From assembly GCA_030411725.1 (NCBI GenBank), contig MU839827.1:496001-560000 (forward strand): 64,000 nucleotides of DNA. The letters are read 5' to 3'. Both the position numbers and the translations under genes were made by a program. This document shows, one piece after another, positions 42,073 through 50,798 of the stretch (within the stretch, counting starts at the first letter, position 1; each line of letters opens with the position of its first letter). The notes beneath the pieces were generated by a model that saw only the letters and a list, made by a program, of their open reading frames with translations, searched no databases and was not told the DNA's origin. This DNA comes from Echria macrotheca. Taxonomy: Eukaryota > Ascomycota > Sordariomycetes > Sordariales > Schizotheciaceae.

Positions 42073-43782
42073 ATGCGTCAGAACAACATGCAGTCAATGG
42101 CGTTGAGCCCGGCGCTGGGCATCAAGCAGCCTTCAGTCATACCGAATGTGTTCCAGGACCCAGGGGTTTTTGAAGCCCCGATGACAGACACTGAACGTGC
42201 AAGCGGATATCGAGGTCGTCCATCAGCTCAGGCGACTGTGAGGTGTGCTGGATCCAACCAGGGGCAATTAAACGGCGCTCGCGATTTCACGTCTCACAAC
42301 AAACCTTCCGAGAATCCGGGTGGAAACTCGGGAAGTTCTAGGAAACGGAAGAGCTCTCGAGCGGAAAATCACGAAAAAGATGATGGAGATGACGAGGATC
42401 CTGGTTCTTTGGCAAGACAGCCAAAGAAGAAGCTGAAGATCGAGACCTCGACGAGAGCTTTCGCCTGCCCCTTTGTGAAGCGAGATCCCTTTAACCACCA
42501 GAAATGTCTTGGGCTTAAACTGGGGAAACTCAGCTACGTCAAACAGCACTTGTTACGATGTCACTGTGCCGAGACCTCCTGCCCGCGCTGTGGTAAAAGG
42601 TTTCCGGGCGAGAACTCGACAACCGAATACAACAAGCATTTGAACCAAGAGCAGATTTGCGACCGCCGCAGCTTCTCACTGAAAGGGAAAATGCCATCAG
42701 ATGTGAGGGACAAGGTTATTGACGAGAAGAGTCGCAAGCATGATGAGAATGGCCGAAAACTTGAGGACGAGGAGAGGTGGTATAGGGTGTATCAGATGCT
42801 ATTTCGTGGCGCAGAACGTCCCCAGTCGCCTTACGCAGAAACCCCCGCGGTGGAGGCGGTGCAAGCCTTCAGTATTTCTATGCGTCAGAACATCGGATCT
42901 GAGATTTTGAGACAGGTTGCTCATGACCGCCCCCACGAAGATTGCATTCAGCTTCTTCAAGACATCGTCTCGCTCTTCGTCCGGCATTTACACGAGAACT
43001 ACGATTCACCAAGTGCTGGAGATTTATCCCCGGTTTCTGGGATCGAGCTGCGATACGTCCCTTCCGCAGACAACGCGACGGATGGCCTCACGGGCAAACC
43101 TTCAACGGCTGGCAGCTCAAACCCTGAAACGGACGAGGGACCAACAAGTTCCCGGGGCGCTCTTCTGGATCCTTCACCAACATCCACGCCTTCATCTCAC
43201 GACATATCGGGTCCCTCGTTGTCTTTTTTTTATTCTTCGTCTTCAGAGAAGACAGTCTCGGGAACGCGTCCAAAAGTTTCACCAACAGCTGCCACAACTG
43301 GTCTCAGTTCCGGAGCCTCCCTGTCAACCCCCATTGGAGCGTTGTCAAGTTCGGTGTGTTCCGAAACTGACATGTCTACCATGAATGGGGGGCGGGTATG
43401 GTTACCTCAGGGTATGGAAGACCTTGGCACTAGCAATAGCCGTTTGGAACAGGGTCTATGTCCCGCCTCTCCTGGTCAGTGGGCGAACACACAGATTGAT
43501 TCAATTCAAGGACCATCAGCCTATCTCCAGGACTCTTTAGGCTCTCAACACGAGTTGCGAGCACCGACATTCGATTTCGCCCCCCTCAATAACACGTGGC
43601 GCCCACACGCAGCTGGCCCGATGGGACAATTTTGGACACCCACCCTCGTCCCTGTGAGGTATTTCCTTTCAGAAGCTGGACCTTCATCATTCCTCGTCGA
43701 CCCCTTCTCTCCCCCTGTCCCGAACGGTTTTCCTGGGGGCATCGAGCACACTTACGACAGCGGCCCTCCGAGTCAACATTAG
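42073..43782 (+). CDS. fungal C2H2-like zinc-finger protein, uncharacterised
   Basis: A single frame of 569 residues from the first ATG at 42073; ATGs at 42088 and 42097 are also possible. A basic, nuclear-signal-like stretch (SSRKRKSSRAENHEKDD, QPKKKLK) precedes a compact Cys/His region near residues 135-215. It contains FACPFVKRDPFNHQKC, then VKQHLLRCH, CPRCGKRF and YNKHLNQEQIC. That fits two linked C2H2-type fingers of a kind seen in many uncharacterised fungal proteins. A helical block follows (DEERWYRVYQMLFRG). The rest is Ser/Thr/Pro-rich and probably disordered. A DNA-binding or regulatory role is inferred. It lies just downstream of the HET gene. Confidence 0.68.
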   Translation: MRQNNMQSMALSPALGIKQPSVIPNVFQDPGVFEAPMTDTERASGYRGRPSAQATVRCAGSNQGQLNGARDFTSHNKPSENPGGNSGSSRKRKSSRAENHEKDDGDDEDPGSLARQPKKKLKIETSTRAFACPFVKRDPFNHQKCLGLKLGKLSYVKQHLLRCHCAETSCPRCGKRFPGENSTTEYNKHLNQEQICDRRSFSLKGKMPSDVRDKVIDEKSRKHDENGRKLEDEERWYRVYQMLFRGAERPQSPYAETPAVEAVQAFSISMRQNIGSEILRQVAHDRPHEDCIQLLQDIVSLFVRHLHENYDSPSAGDLSPVSGIELRYVPSADNATDGLTGKPSTAGSSNPETDEGPTSSRGALLDPSPTSTPSSHDISGPSLSFFYSSSSEKTVSGTRPKVSPTAATTGLSSGASLSTPIGALSSSVCSETDMSTMNGGRVWLPQGMEDLGTSNSRLEQGLCPASPGQWANTQIDSIQGPSAYLQDSLGSQHELRAPTFDFAPLNNTWRPHAAGPMGQFWTPTLVPVRYFLSEAGPSSFLVDPFSPPVPNGFPGGIEHTYDSGPPSQH

Positions 43783-44615
43783 GTAATCTGCGCTCTCAGC
43801 CCGGCAGGTTCGACACCAAAAATCCGCGCTTATTAACGGGTCGGGAAATCGTTGCATACCATACGGAGATTCGTTTGAGGATGGGCAGGAACTCACTGTG
43901 TGGAACGGACTTTTGGTATCATGTTCTGAAACATCACATCCATATAGACTTGTCGGGTATCTTTTTCTGTCTTTCTTCTTTTTGTTCTCGTGTCAAACTT
44001 TCTTCGTACCCCACTTTGTAGTTCCTTCTTTCGTTCTTCTTGTTCATGTCTTCTGGGACCTTCTGGATTGGCAGTTAGACTGTTACCGCCATGATGCACC
44101 AAAACCCCCACGCAATAAATGCTCTCGGTGCTCTTGACTGGAGCAGATTTATTTCTCGCAGTTGAAGCGGGCTGCAGAATGCCAAGCCACAGCCAAACAT
44201 CTTGCGCACCGCACCGCGCCGCCCAAATCTTCACCCAAGTGATGATATATCTGACAAACCTAGGGAAAAGTAGGACGCACGCATATTCGACAGAACCATC
44301 ACTCTTTTATTAATACAAAGAACGGAGTCGTTTCTGACAATAGCTGCATACTTTCCAGGAGTCGCGTGCGTGTGGTTGCGAGTGATCGAGTTCGTCACAA
44401 TTTGGCTTGGTCGGCATTCATTGGTTCTTTGCTTGGTGATTAATAACGTCTCAGCCACTCACTCATGCGTCACTTTCACATTCCACTGCACGTCGCCGAA
44501 GCGGGAAGTTGGAACACAGTCATTCGAGTCAACCGCCAACGTTCTCGAGAAGTCGTCCCGAGCCCACCAAGCATACCAGCTACCTGCCCGCCGCTACCAT
44601 CCCTTGCAATTGATC
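43783..44615. other. intergenic
   Basis: 3' flank of the zinc-finger-like gene, with T/C-rich DNA near 43960-44050. Short frames only. I see no RNA gene or repeat. Confidence 0.4.
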
Positions 44616-44864
44616 ATGGACAGGCCGACCAACAACCCGCCCGATAGGAACTTCCCGGCAGAATCTCCAAAGGGTGCGTGGAACGTGTATTTCCCACATA
44701 GCGCAAAAGCTGACCCGCCACTCTGCCTGGCAACAGATGATCAACCACCCAACGCCGACGAAGTCGAGCAAGCGAAGATTCGGGAAGCCGAGCAAGCGGA
44801 AATTCGAGCCAAGCAGGCGCAGATGGCCAAGAATAACCCCGATCTCTGGAGAGCGGCGCTCTAG
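44616..44864 (+). CDS. possible small hypothetical protein with charged helix
   Basis: An 82-codon frame starts MDRPTNNPPDRNFP. After a Pro/Asn-rich half it becomes a highly charged heptad-like helix (EVEQAKIREAEQAEIRAKQ) and ends NNPDLWRAAL. The repeat-like Glu-Gln-Ala-Lys-Ile pattern is unlikely in random DNA and suggests a short coiled coil. I do not recognise a family, and splicing to further exons is possible. Low confidence. Confidence 0.33.
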   Translation: MDRPTNNPPDRNFPAESPKGAWNVYFPHSAKADPPLCLATDDQPPNADEVEQAKIREAEQAEIRAKQAQMAKNNPDLWRAAL

Positions 44865-45433
44865 AAAGGGCCCAGAAAGCAGGGGAAGCAGAAGATGTAG
44901 TAGAATCCGTTGGGGATATTGAATGAAGGTGAGCATGACCGTCACTCCGGACGTCAACCTCTCTTCACTTCGAGTGAACGGTTACCTACTGTGTAAGAAC
45001 ACTTAACTTACGGATGCTCTTCTCCACCAGGTTCGAACTCCACAAACCACGACGCGGTGGCCGCCGCCACGAAGCGAAAGCGAGCACGATTCATCCCCCT
45101 AGACCGTACCTTGCTTTTACATGCACACACCCCCACTCTCGCACACATCGATAGATTGACATTGTTCTCGACGCCTTGGCCGATACGATATAATACACTA
45201 GATAAACAAGGCCTTGTGTGCAGGAGCCAAAAAAAAAAAAGAAAGAAAGAAAAAAGGGAAGAAAACAAAAGACCGAGTTGCTGGCTGGCCTCTCCTATCC
45301 GGTCACGGCCTTTGGGTTTTTTTTTTACCCGTCCGTTTTGGCCCCGGAATAGACGGTGTATAAGAGACTTCCATTTCTGTATATGGATTTGAAGCTCTAA
45401 AGCTATGTACATAGCCCTAGATCGTATAAATTG
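44865..45433. other. intergenic with poly-A and poly-T tracts
   Basis: No gene. An A-rich tract lies at 45229-45258 and a T run near 45318-45326. The right end is the family B repeat. Confidence 0.4.
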
Positions 45434-45541
45434 TTATTTGTCTTGAACCGTAAGAAGCTGAAGGCTTCCCCGCCCCTTAAGGGGGTAAGCGGTCCCTCTT
45501 CTAGGTGGTTATAACACACGAGTGCCTACTAACAGATTGTT
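45434..45541 (-). mobile_element. short SINE-like element (family B, copy 2)
   Basis: The 108-bp body matches the element at 2837-2954 from TTATTTGTCTT to GAGTGCCT. A 7-bp direct repeat TAAATTG flanks it (45427-45433 and 45542-45548). On the minus strand it contains ACGGTTCAAGAC, close to a pol III B box, and upstream CCACCTAGAAGAGGG, which could be a weak A box. Different-length flanking repeats in the two copies argue for retroposition, not cut-and-paste. Confidence 0.57.
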
Positions 45542-46545
45542 TAAATTGGTATCCCGGTTGGGATCGTATTCCTCTTTCCTTCAGCTAAGCGTTTTCCTTT
45601 CTATACGCCGCAACTCGGGGGACTACTACCTTAGCCTTCTTACTTCTTAGCAGTTGAGCGCAATCGAGGCCTTCAAAGGTAGGTGGGTACACAACACAAC
45701 TTTCAGCGATCATCAAAGTGGAAAGCTTAGATAGATCTAGCGCTCTGCCGGGATGGGAATCATCTGTTTGTTCCATATGCCCCAAACAACAAACAACAAA
45801 AGATTTATCCCCCCCCTCTCCCCCGTTCCATGACCACCCCGGGATATGGCCGGCGCTTAATTTAGATACTACTCTAGATGTACGTGACTTGGACCTCATT
45901 CCTTCCCGCTAATATGACTAACATCGTCCTTCTCTGCCCCTGATCTATGATGAGCTGAATAAGTTGAGGATAACAAGATCAGTTATCACACCAAGTGCCG
46001 TCTAAGGTACCTACGTCAGAATTTAGACGTCCGTTGCCCCATATTGCAAGTGACCCTGCCGTATCCACCATCACACTCAGCTTGGTGTTTTAACTTTTAA
46101 CTGTGTCCATCTTACGTTTCCATTGCGAATCCTCGATTCGCGGTTACAGATCCCGAGTTGGTGCGGGCGGTGTGCAGTATACTTGACAGTCCTAAAGCCT
46201 GTCACGGGGATATTTACCTCCCAGTAAGAGTTTGCTGTAGTGTATTTATGGGAGAAAGCCTGGAAGACATCTGCGAATTTTATTGTTTATCAGAATCTCT
46301 GTGGACAGAGTGTCATCTAACACGAAACTGGGCTTTATTTTGCACGTTCCCATATATACGATATATACAACCATGTATCCCATCATTCGTAAACATATGT
46401 TTCCTTCAAGTTACCCCATAACAAGAAATCGCCGTCCCCTGACTACGCCATGCTTCAACCTTCGCCAGAGGCTATGCAACCCTATAAATCAACCCCCCTC
46501 CACCTTCCCAACATGCATCTAACTGAATAAAAAAAAACCATAACA
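45542..46545. other. intergenic
   Basis: No convincing gene. Short frames on both strands overlap. This is the 3' flank of the STAND-like gene on the minus strand, and an A run at 46531-46538 lies just beyond its stop. Confidence 0.4.
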
Positions 46546-49092
46546 TCACCGCCTCAAAATCCCCTCCCTCCCCACCGCCCCCCTAGGCAGCACACTCCGC
46601 CCCTGAATCCCCCTCCTCCTTGCCGCCGCCGTGCTCGCCTTCAACCCAATCGGATCCTTGACCAGCTCCCTCCCCAGAATGCCCACGCCCGCAACCAGAA
46701 ACCCCAGCGCGATAAACAGCCCGCTCACCTCGAGCATCATCAGGAAAAAACTCCGCCACCGCAGGATCGACCAGACGGTACATGCTACGCTTGAGAACAA
46801 CAGGAATAGACCTGGCTGGCCGGCGCAGGCGCAGAGGATGCTTCCTGCTACGAGCGGGATGAGGCCGTGGACTGTGTATGTGTAGGTTTGGTATGCTAGT
46901 AGCAAAAGTTTGATGGGATGACGAAAAAGGATCCCGATTAGATGGTAGATGGATTTGAATGAGGTGAGCAAAGGGAGGGGACTGAGGAGGAAGGCGGTGG
47001 TGTATAGCGCACGGGTGAGGATGTATTCGATGGTTGCGAGTGTCCATGTGAGATATAATATCTTTGCTGCTGTTTTGTATGATTCTGGATTCGTTTTGTG
47101 GTGGGTGGGCGGTAATGTCTGGAATTGGTGAGGTGGGTGATGCGGATGGGAGGGAGAGGTGATGAACCGTAGCAATAAACTGGCGAGCGTATCCAGTGCC
47201 GGCTTCTGCATCTGGCTAAACAACAACACTGCCCACGATGTCGAGAGAGTCTCTTCCAGGAAGTAGGCAGGGTTATCCGAGAGGGCCAGACGCAAGTCTT
47301 CCAGAGGCGAGTACCACGTGTACGATGCCAGCCAGGGCGTCCACATCCGCCGTAGGTGGTTCAACACAATAGCACCCACCAGTTGTGCCAGTGCCGCTCG
47401 ATAGCCATGAGACAACAGAGCAGTGCGCATCTCGGGGAATGTATCGGCCAGCCCCTTCGCCATCGGTCCGCTCGACAACCAACCAGAGCTGTATTCGTCG
47501 AGCGTCTTAAGCACTTCCGATGAAGTCACACGGGTTAGGAAGGTCGAGACTCGCCGGCGGTACAGGTGACGCAGGTTCGTCGGGATGAACGGCCTCACAT
47601 CGACATCTGCAAAGAAGAAGGGTGACAAGCCGGCGGTCTGCATCCGCAGGGGTAGACGCGAAAATGAGGACACGCGCCGGGCGAGGAAGCGTGGGTGATT
47701 AACTGTGAAGGTGCCTGTCGGACGGAACCATGAACCTAAGCTTTTGATATTATAGATGATGGACGCGGCGGCCCAGCGCGGCGTCGAGATGCTCGGTGGG
47801 ATTGGCGGTGCCCGTGCCATGATACTCCCCCCGACCCACGGAGTGTCGTCTTCCTTGACCGCAGCGGGATCCTGTCGAACGCGGCTGAGAACCAGCGAGG
47901 CAGTGTTATAGTAGACATCGCTCGGGTCGAGTCCCAATAGGTAATGGGAACCCCCCTCGAGCTCCTCCCAGAAGGGGTAGCTGGCCATATTCTCCGCCCA
48001 TCCGGCAGCGTGGACCAGCACATCGAGTGGCGACCATTCTCGTCGGTATTCCTTGAGCAGTTCCTCGTATAGCGGCGCCTGCGCAAACACCAGGGCAATG
48101 CGTCGCAGCCCCCTCGCCAAATCCGAGAGGTCCCGAATCGTGTGCCGCTCGCCATCCCCGAACAAGTGTCCCGTCGCCCCTACCAGTCGGTCCATTCGGA
48201 GAGACTGCATCCTCGGCGATACTGGCAGCAACGGGGGCGACGTATCCCGTGACCTCCCCCTTCTCAACTGCTTCGACGCGTCGAAAATTTGTCGAGCGGC
48301 GTGCAGCGCACGACAATACTCGCCGTCGGGGCTGATGGTGGACAGGATGGCGAGCGGTTTTTCGAGGACCTCGTGAGCATCACGTACCAACGCTGCACAC
48401 CGCGCCTGGTCGTGCATGATGGAAAACGTGATAGGCCCGGTGACAAAGTCGTTGAGCGCCAGCAACAGAACCAGCAGGTCGGTGCACACCCTAAAGATCA
48501 TCGAGTCCGCCAGCCCAGCCGCATGGTTATCTGACAGCGCATATCCCGACTGACACAGATGCTCGCTCCAGTGCGTCCAGGCGTAAAGGACCAGCGAGGA
48601 CGCCGTGTTGTCGCCATGGATGTGGGCCAGATGCATCGTCGTCACTGAGCAGATAGCCATCGACACGCTCGCAGCCAGGATGTGCGCCTGCGACCGCGAA
48701 AACGCCAGCGAGTCTGGGGAACCGGCCTCGTCAAGATCGAAGAGGTAATCCGCCAATTCGGGCTTACACAGCTCGACGTAAACAAAGCCGTCAGGGGCGT
48801 CCTGGGTCGTTATCAATCCACCCAGCAGCCGGCGCAGCGACGTAAGCGCACCTGGCTCTTCAACATACGAGCTCTCGGTGAGCAATCTCTCGATGTGGCG
48901 CACGTCGCTCGACTCCTCGACCTGCAGGGCAACCCACAACTCGTACGCTCGAAGGGGGCGTTTGGCGACCGACAGCCACATCAGGGCGGACCGTATGAGG
49001 AAGCGGTCCGTCGCATCGGGGTGCGCCCGGGCGACGCGGGCGAGCTCCTCTTGGAAGCCATTGTTGCGGCCTGTCATGTCTCGGCGGGTCAT
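46546..49092 (-). CDS. STAND-like protein lacking NACHT, with C-terminal membrane segments
   Basis: A continuous frame gives 848 residues from the first ATG at 49092; the frame remains open to about 49209 without ATG. Residues 12-140 resemble the winged-helix region that follows NACHT in fungal STAND proteins: FLIRSALMWLSVAKRPLRAYELWVAL, then RRLLGGLITTQDAPDGFVYVEL. A long helical region follows without clear WD, ankyrin or TPR repeats. The last 200 residues contain several hydrophobic segments, such as YILTRALYTTAFLLSPLPLL, GLIPLVAGSILCACAG and VSGLFIALGFLVAGVGILG, so it is probably a membrane protein. No P-loop (Walker A) is present. Either the NACHT half was lost, or upstream exons are missed or broken near the G tract at 49137-49151. 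Function unknown; a link to fungal non-self recognition is inference. Confidence 0.66.
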   Translation of the reverse strand: MTRRDMTGRNNGFQEELARVARAHPDATDRFLIRSALMWLSVAKRPLRAYELWVALQVEESSDVRHIERLLTESSYVEEPGALTSLRRLLGGLITTQDAPDGFVYVELCKPELADYLFDLDEAGSPDSLAFSRSQAHILAASVSMAICSVTTMHLAHIHGDNTASSLVLYAWTHWSEHLCQSGYALSDNHAAGLADSMIFRVCTDLLVLLLALNDFVTGPITFSIMHDQARCAALVRDAHEVLEKPLAILSTISPDGEYCRALHAARQIFDASKQLRRGRSRDTSPPLLPVSPRMQSLRMDRLVGATGHLFGDGERHTIRDLSDLARGLRRIALVFAQAPLYEELLKEYRREWSPLDVLVHAAGWAENMASYPFWEELEGGSHYLLGLDPSDVYYNTASLVLSRVRQDPAAVKEDDTPWVGGSIMARAPPIPPSISTPRWAAASIIYNIKSLGSWFRPTGTFTVNHPRFLARRVSSFSRLPLRMQTAGLSPFFFADVDVRPFIPTNLRHLYRRRVSTFLTRVTSSEVLKTLDEYSSGWLSSGPMAKGLADTFPEMRTALLSHGYRAALAQLVGAIVLNHLRRMWTPWLASYTWYSPLEDLRLALSDNPAYFLEETLSTSWAVLLFSQMQKPALDTLASLLLRFITSPSHPHHPPHQFQTLPPTHHKTNPESYKTAAKILYLTWTLATIEYILTRALYTTAFLLSPLPLLTSFKSIYHLIGILFRHPIKLLLLAYQTYTYTVHGLIPLVAGSILCACAGQPGLFLLFSSVACTVWSILRWRSFFLMMLEVSGLFIALGFLVAGVGILGRELVKDPIGLKASTAAARRRGIQGRSVLPRGAVGREGILRR

Positions 49093-50798
49093 TCTGACTG
49101 ATGAGCACAATGGCCGTCGTCGTGTTGGGGGGAAAAAGGGGGGGGGGGGGAAGGGCTCACACCGCTCTATATCCGCCGACCCGACAAACCACAGACCGAT
49201 CCTTCGCACAACCGGGTCCAGACAATGCGCATCATATGGGAACTGCCATGGCTTGCGTCTTTATAATTCTGAATCCTCTTCCTTTCGCTTGTTATCAGGC
49301 CGCCGCAATTGGGGGTGGCATACGGCGCTGCAAGGGTCTTGGACAGGATGCTTGGCGGTGTGGCGTTGTGGTGGTTGGATGATGGGAAGCAGTGGGCAGA
49401 CTTTGTTTGCGGCGGGATAATACTCGCAACACTGCAAAAGAAGAGACAGAAAGAACAAGAAACGAAAAAAAAAAAAAAGCGAAACCAGGACGGCGGGTCA
49501 AGTTCGTAATGCCACAAATGATTTGCGTGTGTGGGTGTGTGTGTGTGTTGTGATCAAAGAAAAGGAAGTGGCGCATCAAAAATAGATGTCTCCTCAAAAA
49601 TCAGCCGGCGAATCTGCCCAACAGTCTGCCCACTGAATTTCCACACATAGGCATTTCCCACATCCCGGAGAGTGTTTCGCGTGTGTCAGAAAATCCCCAA
49701 CACCGCTGCTGCTGCACTGCTGCAGAAGGAAGGAACGGAACACCGAAGGAATTGGTTGGTGGGATTCCGGTAAAAAGACGAAAAAGAAGCAGAGCCGGGT
49801 TAGGGTTGTATTCTGTCCATGACAGCCAGCGGGGGAGACAACGTATCATGCACGGTACCTTCCTTTCCCAGAACCCTGCCCTGTCCCAATCTAGCTTGCT
49901 TTCCACTATCGACCTTCCATATCAAACCTGGGCGAACAGACCCGAGATCTGAACCAACAATTGTTGTCTACACCTCCACCCCCCCAAAAAGCGGTCAAGC
50001 TTTTGTGACGCCCCATTGAAAATCAGCCTTGATTCTTTGACAGTCCTTGCGATGCCGAGATAACCATGGCGGTCTGTCCGTCGGGACACCTAATACCTAA
50101 CCCAACGATCCAGTCCGGCAAATGGGCATCCAGACGACTGAAGCTTGTTTCTAGAGTAGACAAGACATCCCTGATAGAAGGATTCCCCATACCTACCTAT
50201 ATATTGTTCGGCGACGGTTGCTCCACCGTGCCATATCCGGCCCCCTCTTATAATCGTCGCTATAGACTCCCTCGGTAGATATACTGCCGGGGCCAGCTCG
50301 TTGGATATAAACTACTGTGTAGATCCGCGGCCGCCGTTGCTGCTACTTGTATTCCCGAGACTAACTATGGATATAATGGTTTGAGTAGGTACTGAACTCT
50401 AGCCTAGTTCCCGTACTACGGACTGACTATTCCAACCTCCAGTATCCGTACTGCTAGTTAGATGTCACCCTGCACTCGTCGGAAAACCCCCAACAGGCTA
50501 TCCCGGTGTCAACAACCAGTCCTCCACCCCATCTCATGCAAATATATACTTGAACTAAGAAAACGCCGCCATGGCAGCAAGGGAGCGCCACTGCTAGCAC
50601 CCCCCTCGAGCATTCGCTACGTGTAAACTAGGTACTGATTGATCAACTCTTGTAACAAAAACAGACATCGATGGGTATGGTTTTCACCTCTCCCTCCGCT
50701 CTATAGCGCCATCTTGCAAAGACCCAACAAATGTTATCCCCCAGATGGATGGATGATGGCCCCTTTATCCAAAATGATATGATATAAATATCCAATTA
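49093..50798. other. intergenic, homopolymer tract and (TG) microsatellite
   Basis: A long G run (about 49137-49151) sits just before the STAND-like start and might hide a sequencing error. A TG-rich run lies near 49525-49550. No gene or RNA is seen up to the stop codon of the DUF1479 gene at 50799. Confidence 0.4.

Noticed and set aside
49093..49209. A longer STAND-like protein starting at 49209
   Set aside because: The codon there is GTG and the added residues run through the homopolymer tract. The first ATG in frame is at 49092.
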